64,000 nt of DNA. It comes from Pasteurella bettyae CCUG 2042 (GTDB lineage: Bacteria > Pseudomonadota > Gammaproteobacteria > Enterobacterales > Pasteurellaceae). The translations under genes were made by a program, and so were the position numbers. The DNA is taken from the NCBI RefSeq assembly GCF_000262245.1, contig NZ_AJSX01000007.1, forward strand, positions 124,001 to 188,000. The letters run 5' to 3'. The notes under the pieces were generated by a model that saw nothing but the letters and a program-made list of their open reading frames with translations, was not told the origin of the DNA and did not search any database. Shown here piece by piece: positions 1-10,285 of this stretch (its first letter is position 1; each line of letters begins with the position of its first letter).

Positions 1-1
1 A

Positions 2-1768
2 GAAACAGCGACAGATGCTGATTATTTAGCTATTGAATCGGTGATTGGGCATGAATATTTCCATAACTGGACAGGTAATCGTGTAACTTGTCGTGACTGG
101 TTCCAGTTAAGTTTAAAAGAAGGCTTAACGGTTTTCCGTGATCAAGAGTTTTCATCGGATGTCGGTTCTCGTGCAATCAATCGCATTAAAAATGTGAAGT
201 TATTACGTACTGCACAATTTGCAGAAGATGCGAGTCCAATGTCTCACCCAATTCGTCCTGAAAAAGTATTAGAAATGAATAACTTCTATACTATGACCGT
301 ATATGAAAAAGGTGCGGAAGTGATTCGCATGATTCATACGTTATTAGGTGAGAAACGTTTCCAACAGGGCATGAAATTGTATATTGAACGTAATGATGGT
401 AAAGCAGCAACTTGTGATGATTTTGTGCAAGCAATGCAAGATGCATCTGGCGTTGATTTGAAATTATTCAGTCGTTGGTATAGTCAATCAGGCACTCCTG
501 AATTAACGATCACTGATAGCTATGACGACAAAAAACATATTTATAAATTATTTGTGTCACAAATGACACCACAAACCGCAGATCAAATGGATAAAGCAAA
601 TTTACATATTCCATTGAAAATTGCCTTATATGATATCAAAGGTATGCCATTTACTTTATTAAATGGTGGGCAAGCCGTGAGTGATGTTTTAGATGTGGTG
701 CTTAAAGATCAAGTGTTTGAGTTCCATGGCGTCACTAGCAAACCAGTACCTGCTTTATTATGTGATTTTTCTGCTCCTGTAAAATTAGATTATGATTACA
801 GCAGAGAACAATTAATTACATTATTAAAATTTGCTCATAATGAATTTGTTCGTTGGGATGCAATGCAAATGTTATTTGCACAAGAGTTACGACGTAACTT
901 AACTGCCTATCAACAAAATATGGAATTGACATTCTCACCAGAACTTCTCAATGCATTAAAGCAAGTTTTAGAAAATTATCAAAGCAACATTGAATTAACT
1001 ACATTAATTCTAACATTACCAAAAGAAACAGAATTTGCTGAGCTATTTAAAATCATTGATCCTGAAGGTATTGCCGTGGTATGTGATTTTATGCAACGTT
1101 CAATTGCAGAAGGTTTACAGGAGTTATGGTTAAAAACTTACCATGAAATTCATTTAGATGAATATCGTATTAATATGCAAGATATTGCATTACGTGGCAT
1201 GCGGAATCTTTGCTTACAATATTTAGCCTTTACGGATTATGGTAATACATTAGTCCATAAACATTATACATATGCTAATAATATGACGGATACTTTATCA
1301 GCCTTAAATGCTGCCACAAAAGCACAACTGACTTGCCGTGATAACATCATGAAAGATTTTGAGGAAAAATGGCAACATGATGGTTTAGTGATGGATAAAT
1401 GGTTTAACTTGCAAGCTACTCGTCCAGATGAAAATGTCCTATTGTTAGTGCAACAATTAATGGAACATCCAAGTTTTAACTTTAATAATCCGAATCGCTT
1501 ACGTGCATTGGTAAGTAGTTTTGTCAATCAAAATGTTAGAGCATTCCATGCTAATAATGGCTCTGGTTATCGTTTCTTGACGGATATTTTGATTAGATTA
1601 AATGAAAGTAATCCTCAGGTTGCAGCACGTTTAATTGAACCATTAATTCGTTTTGCTCGCTATGATAGCCAACGCCAAACCTTAATGAAACGTGCATTAG
1701 AGCGTTTGAATGAAGTCGAAAATCTATCTAAAGATTTGTTTGAAAAAATAGAAAAAGCGCTTCAATAA
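2..1768 (+). CDS. pepN: Aminopeptidase N, 3' part (5' end outside window)
   Basis: Cytosolic M1-family zinc metallo-aminopeptidase that removes N-terminal residues from peptides. The open frame enters from the left edge (first complete codon at base 2), so the first third of the protein, including the GAMEN exopeptidase motif, lies outside. The zinc site is visible at the start: HEYFH followed 18 residues later by the Glu of LKEGLTVFRDQEF. The rest is the long helical C-terminal domain typical of PepN. About 589 residues are present of roughly 870 in the family. It ends at a TAA just before an inverted uptake-signal pair. Family assignment is secure; only the N-terminus is missing. Confidence 0.95.
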   Translation, partial: ETATDADYLAIESVIGHEYFHNWTGNRVTCRDWFQLSLKEGLTVFRDQEFSSDVGSRAINRIKNVKLLRTAQFAEDASPMSHPIRPEKVLEMNNFYTMTVYEKGAEVIRMIHTLLGEKRFQQGMKLYIERNDGKAATCDDFVQAMQDASGVDLKLFSRWYSQSGTPELTITDSYDDKKHIYKLFVSQMTPQTADQMDKANLHIPLKIALYDIKGMPFTLLNGGQAVSDVLDVVLKDQVFEFHGVTSKPVPALLCDFSAPVKLDYDYSREQLITLLKFAHNEFVRWDAMQMLFAQELRRNLTAYQQNMELTFSPELLNALKQVLENYQSNIELTTLILTLPKETEFAELFKIIDPEGIAVVCDFMQRSIAEGLQELWLKTYHEIHLDEYRINMQDIALRGMRNLCLQYLAFTDYGNTLVHKHYTYANNMTDTLSALNAATKAQLTCRDNIMKDFEEKWQHDGLVMDKWFNLQATRPDENVLLLVQQLMEHPSFNFNNPNRLRALVSSFVNQNVRAFHANNGSGYRFLTDILIRLNESNPQVAARLIEPLIRFARYDSQRQTLMKRALERLNEVENLSKDLFEKIEKALQ

Positions 1769-1774
1769 TTTAAT

Positions 1775-1808
1775 AAAAGTGCGGTAAAATTCACCGCACT
1801 TTTTATTT
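1775..1808 (+). terminator. Terminator built from inverted uptake-signal sequences
   Basis: AAGTGCGGT at 1777-1785 and ACCGCACTT at 1793-1801 form a stem with a 7-nt loop, followed by T-rich sequence. It closes pepN and can also read as two DNA-uptake signals. Confidence 0.8.
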
Positions 1809-1838
1809 TGTATTAAAATAATCCAGTGAGATGAAAAT

Positions 1839-2861
1839 ATGTTATATCCGTTAATTCGCAAGGGAATCTTTTCATTAGAGCCTGAAAATGCCCATGATTT
1901 AGCTATTAAAGCACTTCATTTAGCTAATAATCCATTTCTTAATCAGTTAATACACATCGTTTTTGCTTGTCCTCAAGGTTGTGAGAAAACAGTCATGGGC
2001 ATTAAATTTAAAAATCCCATTGGTTTGGCAGCGGGTGCCGATAAAAATGGTGATGCAATTGATGGATTTGGTGCAATGGGTTTCGGTTTTGTGGAAGTCG
2101 GAACTGTAACGCCCTTACCACAAGATGGTAATGAAAAACCACGTCAATTTCGTATTATTGAAGCCGAAGGGATTATTAATCGCAATGGTTTTAATAATTA
2201 CGGTATAGATTATCTTATTGAAAATGTGAAAAAAGCAAAATTCGATGGGGTGATTGGCATCAATATTGGTAAAAATAAAGTGACTCCTGTTGAGCATGGT
2301 AAAGATGATTATATTTTCTGTTTAAATAAAGCCTATAACTATGCAGATTATATTACTATTAATATTTCATCTCCGAATACACCAGGATTGCGTCAGTTAC
2401 AATATGGTGATGCTTTAGATGATTTATTGAAATCCATTAAAGAACGCCAAGCTTATTTAGCTAATGTTTATAATAAATACGTGCCAATTACAGTAAAAAT
2501 TGCACCTGATCAGACGGAAGAAGAATTAGTACAAATTGCAGATACATTACGTCGCCATAAAATGGATGGTGTGATTGCAACAAATACTACAATTTCACGT
2601 GATACGGTTGTTGGCATGGAAAATTCAGAACAGATAGGTGGATTAAGTGGTAAACCATTGCAAAATAAGAGCACTGAAATTATTCGTCGTTTATATCAAG
2701 AATTAAAGGGTGAAATTCCTATTATTGGTAGTGGTGGTATTGATGGCGTGCCAAATGCAAAAGAAAAAATTGCCGCTGGTGCAGAATTATTACAGGTTTA
2801 TTCAGGTTTAATTTATCACGGACCCACCTTAGTTAGAACGCTGGTTGAAGCTATCAAATAG
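1839..2861 (+). CDS. pyrD: Dihydroorotate dehydrogenase (quinone), class 2
   Basis: Fourth step of de novo pyrimidine synthesis: oxidises dihydroorotate to orotate with FMN and passes electrons to membrane quinone. 340 residues, close to the E. coli enzyme (336). The N-terminal segment ([20 protein letters not shown]) is the amphipathic membrane-associating region of class 2 enzymes. Then come the FMN-barrel motifs [30 protein letters not shown] with the catalytic serine region, GVIATNTT and IIGSGGI. ATG preceded by a GAGATGA-like ribosome site. It sits alone between two uptake-signal terminators, so it is probably monocistronic. Confidence 0.96.
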   Translation: MLYPLIRKGIFSLEPENAHDLAIKALHLANNPFLNQLIHIVFACPQGCEKTVMGIKFKNPIGLAAGADKNGDAIDGFGAMGFGFVEVGTVTPLPQDGNEKPRQFRIIEAEGIINRNGFNNYGIDYLIENVKKAKFDGVIGINIGKNKVTPVEHGKDDYIFCLNKAYNYADYITINISSPNTPGLRQLQYGDALDDLLKSIKERQAYLANVYNKYVPITVKIAPDQTEEELVQIADTLRRHKMDGVIATNTTISRDTVVGMENSEQIGGLSGKPLQNKSTEIIRRLYQELKGEIPIIGSGGIDGVPNAKEKIAAGAELLQVYSGLIYHGPTLVRTLVEAIK

Positions 2862-2867
2862 CGTAGT

Positions 2868-2900
2868 TAAAGTGCGGTAAAATTTACCGCATTTTTTTAT
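2868..2900 (+). terminator. Terminator with imperfect uptake-signal inverted pair
   Basis: AAGTGCGGT at 2870-2878 pairs with TACCGCATTT around 2885-2894 (one base off the signal), followed by a T run. It lies directly after pyrD. Confidence 0.75.
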
Positions 2901-2915
2901 TTATAAGAGAAAACA

Positions 2916-3752
2916 ATGTTAACTAAAATTTATGACTTGCATTGTCATAGCACGGCTTCTGATGGAGTGTTATCTCCAAGTGAAGTGGTACAACGCGCCT
3001 ATGAGCATGGAGTTCAAGTATTAGCAATTACCGATCATGATACGATTTCTGGTTTATCAGAGGCTAGAGCTCAAGCTAAAAAGTTGGGTATGCAATTTAT
3101 TAATGGGGTAGAAATTTCTACATCATGGGAAAACAAAGGTATTCATATCGTCGGATTAGGATTTGATGAAAATTCTGCAGAATTGACCGCACTTTTGACA
3201 CGTCAGGCTGAGTTACGTTATCAACGAGCATTAACTATTAGTGAAAAACTGGCGAAAGTGGGTGTGCCTAACGCTTTTGAAGGCGCAAAAACTTTTGCCT
3301 CTGGTGAAGTTACTCGAGCGCATTATGCCAGATATCTCGTACAAATTGGCAAAGTTGCCAATGAAAGCCAAGCGTTCAAACGTTATTTGGGGCAAGGTAA
3401 ATCTTGTTTTGTAAAATCAGAATGGACGGATATTCCTAGTGCAATTAATGTGATTAAACAAGCAGGTGGAGTATCAATTATTGCCCATCCATTACGCTAT
3501 ACAATGACCAGTCGTTGGGTTAAACGCTTAATTGCTGACTTTAAATCTTGGGGCGGACAAGGTATAGAAATTTCAAATTGTGGGCAAACACCAGATCAAC
3601 GCCAATTATTAGCAAAGTGGGCAAATGAGCATCAGTTATTCGGATCTGTGGGTTCAGACTTTCATTTTCCTTGTAGTTGGGTAGAGTTAGGAAAATCGCT
3701 ATGGTTACCAGAAAATGTCATGCCAGTTTGGTCTATATTAAATATTGATTAA
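2916..3752 (+). CDS. rnm: PHP-domain 5'-3' exoribonuclease (RNase AM, YciV family)
   Basis: PHP-family phosphoesterase. The E. coli homologue (YciV, RNase AM) is a 5'-3' exonuclease that trims the 5' ends of rRNA. 278 residues. Metal-binding motifs run in order: YDLHCHSTASDG (residues 4-15), AITDHDT, the GVEIS Glu, IIAHPLRY and GSDFHFP near the C-terminus. ATG at 2916 with AAGAGAAAA upstream. The order rnm-yciO-rluB is the same as in E. coli, which supports the call. It carries an internal uptake signal (ACCGCACTT, 3186-3194). Confidence 0.9.
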   Translation: MLTKIYDLHCHSTASDGVLSPSEVVQRAYEHGVQVLAITDHDTISGLSEARAQAKKLGMQFINGVEISTSWENKGIHIVGLGFDENSAELTALLTRQAELRYQRALTISEKLAKVGVPNAFEGAKTFASGEVTRAHYARYLVQIGKVANESQAFKRYLGQGKSCFVKSEWTDIPSAINVIKQAGGVSIIAHPLRYTMTSRWVKRLIADFKSWGGQGIEISNCGQTPDQRQLLAKWANEHQLFGSVGSDFHFPCSWVELGKSLWLPENVMPVWSILNID

Positions 3753-3902
3753 TTTTGGTATGCAATTTGGGTAATTTAGTGTTGGCAAGGTTTGTTATTT
3801 TTATATAACTAAACAAGAACTAATCGCTTAGTACAAAATGTTATAACATCTCTTAAAATTGCGTTATAATTAGCCGTATTTTATTTGATGTGGGGCAGTA
3901 TT

Positions 3903-4526
3903 ATGAGCCAATTCTTTTATATTCATCCAGATAATCCACAAGTACGATTAATTAATCAAGCCGTTGAAATTTTACGCAATGGTGGTGTGATTGTATATCC
4001 AACGGATTCAGGTTATGCATTGGGTTGTATGATTGGAGATAAACATGCGATGGATAGAATTGTGCAGATTCGTCATTTACCTGAAGGTCATAATTTTACT
4101 TTAGTATGTAGCGATTTATCAGAGCTTTCAAATTATGCTCATGTCAGTAATACGGCTTATCGTCTTATCAAAAATAATACACCAGGTCGTTATACCTTTA
4201 TTTTAACAGCAACAAAAGAATTACCTCATCGCTTAATGACATCCAAGCGTAAAACGATCGGTATTCGTGTTCCAGATAATCAAATTGCCTTAGATTTATT
4301 AAAAGCTCTTGGTGAACCAATTTTATCTTGTTCCCTTATGTTGCCCAATGAAGAACATATTGCACAATCTGACCCAGAAGAAATTAGGGAAAGATTAGAG
4401 CATCACATTGATTTAATTATTCATGGTGGCTATTTAGGACAAGAACCCACAACAGTGGTTGATTTAACAGAAGATACGCCTGTTATATTGCGTAAAGGAA
4501 GTGGCTCAATCGAACCATTTAATTAA
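3903..4526 (+). CDS. yciO: YciO, Sua5/TsaC-like threonylcarbamoyl-AMP synthase family protein
   Basis: Paralogue of TsaC/Sua5, the enzymes that make threonylcarbamoyl-AMP for t6A37 of tRNA; YciO's own physiological role is less certain. The protein opens MSQFFYIHPDNPQVRLINQA, essentially the E. coli YciO start, so I begin at ATG 3903 (with GGGGC upstream) rather than at an ATG six codons earlier. 207 residues, against 206 in E. coli. The YrdC signature GGVIVYPTDSGYALGC lies near residues 30-45. Middle gene of a conserved rnm-yciO-rluB cluster. Confidence 0.9.
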   Translation: MSQFFYIHPDNPQVRLINQAVEILRNGGVIVYPTDSGYALGCMIGDKHAMDRIVQIRHLPEGHNFTLVCSDLSELSNYAHVSNTAYRLIKNNTPGRYTFILTATKELPHRLMTSKRKTIGIRVPDNQIALDLLKALGEPILSCSLMLPNEEHIAQSDPEEIRERLEHHIDLIIHGGYLGQEPTTVVDLTEDTPVILRKGSGSIEPFN

Positions 4527-4586
4527 TTTAACTTACTGGCAAAATTTGCAAGTAATAAGACGCTTGTGAAAGCGACAAGGAAACTT

Positions 4587-5798
4587 ATGAAATTTCAAAC
4601 AGGAAAATTCCACAATAAAAACGCTCAGCAAAAAAATTTAGCAAACAGACCGCACTTTGAGCGTGGTGAACGTTCAGAAAGAGGAGAAAAACCTTCATTT
4701 GAACGTAAAGGTCGCTCTGATGAACGCCGTTCTTTTAATAGAAATGAAAGAAATGATAATCGTCGTAGTTCATCATTTGATAGAAAAGAATCTCCTGATA
4801 ATCGCCGAACAGATTCTAATGGGAATAACTTTAGTCGTCATGTTCATTCAGAACGACGTAATGAAAGAAAGACTATGGAACGCAAGCCTTTACCAATGCG
4901 TAAACCTAAACCTGATCAACCTGTAGAACGAACAGCTACAGTAGAGGGTGAAAAATTACAAAAAGTATTGGCTCGTGCAGGGCAAGGTTCTCGCCGAGAA
5001 CTAGAAACTATTATTGCTGAAGGCCGTGTCAGCGTTGATGGTAAAATTGCCTCCTTAGGGGATCGTGTGACGGTTCACCCAGGTCTAAAAATTCGTATTG
5101 ATGGACATTTAATTAATTTAACTGTAGCACAAAAAGAAGTTTGTCGTGTATTAATGTATTACAAACCAGAAGGCGAGTTGTGTACACGCCATGACCCTGA
5201 AGGTCGCGCAACTGTTTTTGACCGTTTGCCTCGTTTAACTGGCTCTCGCTGGATTGCGGTAGGACGTCTCGATATTAATACATCTGGATTATTGCTATTT
5301 ACCACAGATGGCGAACTTGCCAATCGTCTAATGCATCCAAGCCAAGAAGTTGAACGTGAATATTCTGTGCGAGTATTTGGTCAAGTAGATGACTCAATGC
5401 TCCAACGTTTAAGAAAAGGCGTTCAATTAGAAGATGGACCTGCAAACTTCAAAACAATTAAAGCTGTGGGTGGCGTTGGATTAAACCAATGGTTTGATGT
5501 AACCTTAATGGAAGGTCGTAATCGTGAAGTCCGTCGTTTATGGGAAAGTCAAGGCATACAAGTAAGCCGCTTAATCCGTATTCGTTATGGTAATATCCAA
5601 TTAATGAAAAGCTTACCTCGTGGCGGTTGGGAAGAAATGAGCTTAGAAAAAGTCAATTATCTTCGTGAATTAGTCGGATTACCAGCTGAAACAGAAACTA
5701 AACTCGATGTAACAAACCCTAAACGTCGAGCAAAAACAGGACAAATTCGTAAAGCAGTAAAACGTTATTCAGAAATGACTAAACGTTATAAAAAGTAG
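4587..5798 (+). CDS. rluB: 23S rRNA pseudouridine(2605) synthase with Arg/Asn-rich N-terminal extension
   Basis: Isomerises U2605 of 23S rRNA to pseudouridine. Start taken at ATG 4587 because AAGGA lies 4 bases upstream; an in-frame GTG at 4566 has no such site. 403 residues. Residues 1 to about 120 are low-complexity and rich in Arg, Asn, Glu and Ser (repeated [10 protein letters not shown] / [14 protein letters not shown]-like units). An S4 RNA-binding domain follows ([19 protein letters not shown]), then the RsuA-type catalytic domain with [19 protein letters not shown] carrying the catalytic Asp, and a basic tail. E. coli RluB is about 290 residues, with disorder at the C-terminal end, so the N-terminal extension is notable. 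An uptake signal at 4649-4657 lies inside the extension. Confidence 0.92.
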   Translation: MKFQTGKFHNKNAQQKNLANRPHFERGERSERGEKPSFERKGRSDERRSFNRNERNDNRRSSSFDRKESPDNRRTDSNGNNFSRHVHSERRNERKTMERKPLPMRKPKPDQPVERTATVEGEKLQKVLARAGQGSRRELETIIAEGRVSVDGKIASLGDRVTVHPGLKIRIDGHLINLTVAQKEVCRVLMYYKPEGELCTRHDPEGRATVFDRLPRLTGSRWIAVGRLDINTSGLLLFTTDGELANRLMHPSQEVEREYSVRVFGQVDDSMLQRLRKGVQLEDGPANFKTIKAVGGVGLNQWFDVTLMEGRNREVRRLWESQGIQVSRLIRIRYGNIQLMKSLPRGGWEEMSLEKVNYLRELVGLPAETETKLDVTNPKRRAKTGQIRKAVKRYSEMTKRYKK

Positions 5799-5834
5799 CC
5801 TATAAAATTTTTAAAAATTAGACTGCACTTTGAT

Positions 5835-5886
5835 CTGTATCTAGAATTCAAATACTAAATTTTAGATACAGATTCCTTTTGTATCT
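5835..5886 (+). terminator. Probable terminator of rluB
   Basis: CTGTATCTA (5835-5843) and TAGATACAG (5863-5871) form a perfect 9-bp stem, with T-rich sequence following (CCTTTTGTATCTTTTT). The rest of the spacer to 6057 is AT-rich with no gene seen. Confidence 0.55.
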
Positions 5887-6057
5887 TTTTATCTTTGTTA
5901 ATTACTATTACATTAATTTTTAAGTAAAAATTTGCTTGCCTATTATGTCGAGGTCATTAATATATTGATAAAATAATCTTATTAAAGTGATTATAACTAT
6001 TTGATGTTATTTAGTAGCTAGAAGTTCGTTTAATCTAAATAAAAAAATTAAATATTT

Positions 6058-8190
6058 TTGCAAAAAATAGCATTAGCCGAAAAATTTTACTTGACAACAT
6101 TTTTAGAGATACCACAATGCCAAACAGCACAGCACAGCACAGCACAGCACAGCACAGCACAGCACAGCACAGCACAGCAAGAGTATGATTTTCAATCACT
6201 TAAACTGCAACAATTAAAATCGGTTTTACCTGAAATTTTTTCTGAAAATCAGATTGATTTTGAGAAATTCCAACAGCTTTTTGGCGATCAAATTGCGACT
6301 TCTCCCGACCGCTACGGTCTAAACTGGGCGGGCAAATCTGCCGCTTATCAAACCTTACAATCTCCCACTTTTAAAACGCTTACTCCTTGTGTGGGAGAGA
6401 GTGTGAATTTCGACACCACCCAAAATCTCTTCATTGAGGGCGAAAATTTGGATGTGTTGAAAGCCTTGCAAAAATCCTACTTTAATTCGGTAAAAATGAT
6501 CTACATTGATCCGCCGTACAATACGGGCAATGATTTTGTCTATAACGATAGTTTTGCTCAAAGCAAAGCGGAATATGCCGAGGCAGTGGGCGATTTAGAC
6601 GAACAGGGCAAACTCAAAAAAGCCTTTGTGAAAAACAGCAAAGAGAACGGGCATTATCACAGCAACTGGCTCAATATGATGCTGCCACGCTTGCACCTCG
6701 CCCGCAATTTGCTCAAAGATGACGGCGTGATTTTTATTTCTATTGATGATAACGAACAGGCACAGCTGAAATTATTGTGTGATGAAGTGTTTGGGGAGGA
6801 GAATTTTGTTAATGCTATAGCAATTAATATGAAAAATATAGCTGGTGCGTCTGGCGGTGGTGAAGATAAAAGATTAAAGAAAAATGTAGAAATACTATTA
6901 ATTTATGTTAAATCATACGAATCTTTCAATGGTTTTGAAAATGTTTATGAATATAGAGAAATTAGTGAATTAGTTGAAGAGTATAAACAAACAGGGAAAA
7001 GTTGGAAATATACAAGTGTATTAGTTGATAAAGGTAATGCTAATTATATTTGTTCTACTGTTGATGGCGAAGGCAATGAAATCAAAATTTATTCAAGAAA
7101 AGGATATCAAATTAATTCAGTATCAGAACTATCAAAATTAGAAAATTTACCTGAGAAAGAAATTTATAAAAAATATGCAACTAAAATTTTTCAAACAGCG
7201 ATGCCACAAAGTTCAATAAGATCTAGAGTTATGAAAGCAGTATCGGAATTAAGTATTGAAAATGACTTTTTTTCTATTGAGTATATCCCTAGAAGTGGGA
7301 GAAATAAGGGGATTTTATATGAACAATTTTATAAAGGAGATAATTTTAGATTATTAGCTTGGCTCAAAGATGTTTCGGAAGAAATCAATGGGGAATTATA
7401 TAAAAAAGAAATGCAAGGAACATTTTGGGATTTTGTTTCTGAGACAAAAAATTTAACAAAAGAAGGAAACATTCCTTTTCCAAATGGTAAAAAACCAGTT
7501 GCATTATTAAAACGATTACTCGAAATGCAAGATGATAAAAATTGTTTAGTTTTAGATTTTTTCTGTGGTAGTGGTACGACAGCTCATTCTGTAATGAAAC
7601 TCAACTATGAAGATAATGGAAAGCGTAGATATATTTGCGTACAAATTCCTGAGATTTTAGATCCAGATGATAAAGATCAGAAATTAGCATATGAGTTATG
7701 CAATGAATTAAATAAACCAACAAATATTGCCGAAATTTCCAAAGAACGTATTCGCCGAGCAGGAAAACAAATTTCGGAACAACATAAAGAAATTGATACA
7801 GGCTTTAAAGTCTTTAAGCTCACCGACAGCCATTTCAAACAATGGCAACAGCCAACCAAAGAAAATCTAGCCGATCAGCTGGAAATGTTTGTTGAGCCCT
7901 TGAAAAAAGACGCAGGACCGCAAGCGGTGCTGTATGAAATTTTATTGCGTTTAGGGCTGAAACTGACCGCAAAAGTGCGGTGGGAAAACGGCGTATTTTG
8001 GGTGGAAGAAGAAAATATCACGGTAGCATTGCTTTTAACCGATTTACAAGCGGTCAATTTTGATGAGATTTTTGCAAAATGCCCACAAAAAGTGGTGGCG
8101 TTAGACAGCTTGTTTGCAAACAACGATGCGTTGAAGAAAAATACCGAATTGCAAATGAACGATGCCGGTATTGCGTTTGTGGTGATTTAA
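6058..8190 (+). CDS. mod: Type III restriction-modification system methyltransferase subunit, phase-variable
   Basis: Adenine DNA methyltransferase (Mod) that also provides site recognition for a type III system. Beta-class order of motifs: catalytic DPPYNTGNDF near residue 151, a variable target-recognition region, then the AdoMet motif FFCGSGTT near residue 502. The open frame can begin only at TTG 6058 or TTG 6091, neither with a convincing ribosome site. The only ATG, at 6117 with AGAG upstream, is in a different frame and meets TGA at 6186 after the repeat. With the copy number shown the gene therefore looks OFF from the ATG; adding one unit or losing two would join ATG 6117 to the mod frame. 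The central part (about 6800-7690) is much more AT-rich than the flanks. The res gene follows 53 bp downstream. Confidence 0.9.
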   Translation: MQKIALAEKFYLTTFLEIPQCQTAQHSTAQHSTAQHSTAQQEYDFQSLKLQQLKSVLPEIFSENQIDFEKFQQLFGDQIATSPDRYGLNWAGKSAAYQTLQSPTFKTLTPCVGESVNFDTTQNLFIEGENLDVLKALQKSYFNSVKMIYIDPPYNTGNDFVYNDSFAQSKAEYAEAVGDLDEQGKLKKAFVKNSKENGHYHSNWLNMMLPRLHLARNLLKDDGVIFISIDDNEQAQLKLLCDEVFGEENFVNAIAINMKNIAGASGGGEDKRLKKNVEILLIYVKSYESFNGFENVYEYREISELVEEYKQTGKSWKYTSVLVDKGNANYICSTVDGEGNEIKIYSRKGYQINSVSELSKLENLPEKEIYKKYATKIFQTAMPQSSIRSRVMKAVSELSIENDFFSIEYIPRSGRNKGILYEQFYKGDNFRLLAWLKDVSEEINGELYKKEMQGTFWDFVSETKNLTKEGNIPFPNGKKPVALLKRLLEMQDDKNCLVLDFFCGSGTTAHSVMKLNYEDNGKRRYICVQIPEILDPDDKDQKLAYELCNELNKPTNIAEISKERIRRAGKQISEQHKEIDTGFKVFKLTDSHFKQWQQPTKENLADQLEMFVEPLKKDAGPQAVLYEILLRLGLKLTAKVRWENGVFWVEEENITVALLLTDLQAVNFDEIFAKCPQKVVALDSLFANNDALKKNTELQMNDAGIAFVVI
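6124..6179 (+). repeat. Pentanucleotide simple-sequence repeat, 11 copies of CAGCA
   Basis: Perfect period-5 tract (CAGCA x 11, plus one leading A) near the 5' end of mod. Read in the open frame it encodes repeated TAQHS units. Because the unit is not a multiple of three, gain or loss of one copy shifts the reading frame, the classic basis of phase variation. Confidence 0.97.
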
Positions 8191-8243
8191 CGCTGAATAA
8201 CCGTTTCTTCCCCCAAAGAGGGAAGAAAAAGAACGAGATAAAA

Positions 8244-10271
8244 ATGAAACTTCAATTTGAAACCCTAGACTACCAACAAAATGCCGTGCGAGCGGTGTTG
8301 AACCTGTTTGATGGGCAGCCGCCATCAGCCGATGTTTTTTCACTGCATTCGCCGAATGATTTTCGGGTCAATGCCAATGCGGAATTAGCATTGAGCGATG
8401 AACAGTTACAGCAAAATTTAGAGGCACAACAAAACCGACACACGCTTGACCGCACGTTGATTGAGCAACAAGGCAAAAATTTTACCGTTGAAATGGAAAC
8501 AGGAACGGGGAAGACCTATGTCTATTTACGGACGATTTTTGAGCTAAATCAACGCTATGGCTGGCAGAAATTCGTGATTGTGGTGCCAAGTGTGGCGATT
8601 CGGGAAGGTGTGTTGCATACACTAGTTGCCACCAAAGAACACTTTGATTTAGCCTTTGACAAACCGAGCGTCAATCCAAAATTTGAATATCGCAGCGATC
8701 AGCTTTCTCGCCTCAAAAACTTTGCTGAAAGCCGCCATATTGAGATTTTGGTGATGAACATTGATGCGTTCGCCAAAGATGAAAATATCATCAACAAAGA
8801 AAATGAAAGCGGCACCAAACCGATTAGCCATATTCAAGCAGCAAAGCCGATTGTGATAATTGATGAGCCACAAAATATGGAAACCGAGATCCGCCGTAAA
8901 GCGATTGAAAGCCTTAACCCGCTTTTTACCTTGCGTTATTCGGCAACCCACAAAAATGCGTATAACCCGATTTTCAGCCTAAACCCTGTGCAGGCGTATG
9001 AAATGGGGCTGGTGAAGCAAATTGAAGTGGATAGTGTGCTTGCCGATAACGAGGTGAATGGGGCATTTGTGGCGTTAAAAGAGATTAGAACGGCAGCCAA
9101 AAGCTGGTCGGCGAAAGTAGAAATTCTCTATAACGACAAAAAAGCCACCAAGAAAAAAGTGGTAAGCGTAAAGCCGAATCAAGATCTGTTTGAGCTTTCC
9201 AACCAAAACGAAAGTTATCGGGGCTATATTTTAAGCGGAATGGATTTAGACGAACAGAAAATCAGTTTTGCCAATGGCGTAGAGATTTATCAAGGGGCAG
9301 ATAATTCGCTGTTGAAAGAAGAACTGCAAAAAATGCAGATCCGCCGCACCATTGCCGAACATTTACAAAAAGAACGCAAATTCCGACCGCTTGGCATTAA
9401 GGTGCTTTCGTTGTTTTTCATTGATAAAGTGGAAAATTACCGCAATGACGGCAAATTTTATCGCTGGTTTGAGGAAATTTATCGAGAACTCGCCAAGGCA
9501 GAGCCAACAGGCGTGCATAACGGCTATTTTTCGCAAGATAAAAAAGGCGTGGCGAAAGACACCAATGGCAACACACAGGCGGATAACGACACTTACCAGC
9601 TGATTATGCGTGATAAAGAGCGGTTGCTTTCGTTAGATAATCCGTTACGGTTTATTTTTTCGCATTCCGCTTTGCGTGAGGGCTGGGATAACCCGAATGT
9701 CTTTCAGATTTGTACGCTGAATGACACTGCAAGCGAGATCAAAAAACGCCAAGAAATTGGGCGTGGCTTGCGATTGCCAGTAGATCAAACGGGCGTGCGT
9801 TATCACGATAAAACGCAAAATGTGCTGACCGTGATTGCCAATGAAAGCTACGAGGAATTTGCCACAAAATTACAACGGGAAATTGAAGACGATTGCGGTG
9901 TGCAGTTTGCGAAAAGCCATATTAAAAACAAAGCAGATAAAGCGATGTTGCGTTATCGCAAAGATTTCAGCCTACACCCTGATTTTGCTGCCATTTGGGA
10001 GAGGATTAAGCATAAAACCAGCTATCTGGTGCAGTTTGAACACAGCGAATTGGTGGAAAAAGCGGTGCAAAATCTTGCCAAAATGCCACAGGTTCAAGCT
10101 GCAAAAATCAAAAGCGAAAAAGTGGCAATCAAAATGAGTGAAAACGGCGTTGAAACGGAATATCGCCGCAGCGGTGAAATACAAAGCCAAACAGATTGGG
10201 CGATTCCTGATTTGCTGAATGCCTTGCAGAAGAAAACGGGCTTAACCCGCTCACACTTTGCAAAATTCTGA
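8244..10271 (+). pseudogene. res: Type III restriction endonuclease Res, helicase part, truncated by frameshift
   Basis: ATP-dependent translocase portion of Res. Start at ATG 8244 (MKLQFETLDYQQNAV), 53 bp after mod; the frame is open further upstream, but that stretch is shadow sequence of mod. 675 residues. Walker A TGTGKT near residue 86, the DEPQNM motif II near 207, and GRGLRLP motif VI near 505 are intact. The frame ends at TGA 10269-10271 after LTRSHFAKF. The continuing Res sequence (KILTKSDRLQTVFANPQ) lies in another frame, so a single missing base around 10251-10256 explains the break. The nuclease domain is cut off, so the protein is probably unable to cleave. A sequencing error is possible. 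Confidence 0.88.
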
Positions 10272-10285
10272 CAAAATCTGACCGC

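Noticed and set aside
6124-6179. Tandem repeat as a possible CRISPR-like or minisatellite element
   Set aside because: Pure 5-bp period within a coding 5' end, with no spacers; it is a contingency-locus simple-sequence repeat.
8079-8243. Longer N-terminus for Res, overlapping mod
   Set aside because: The frame is open, but it overlaps the end of mod and reads unlike Res; ATG 8244 gives the family's normal start.
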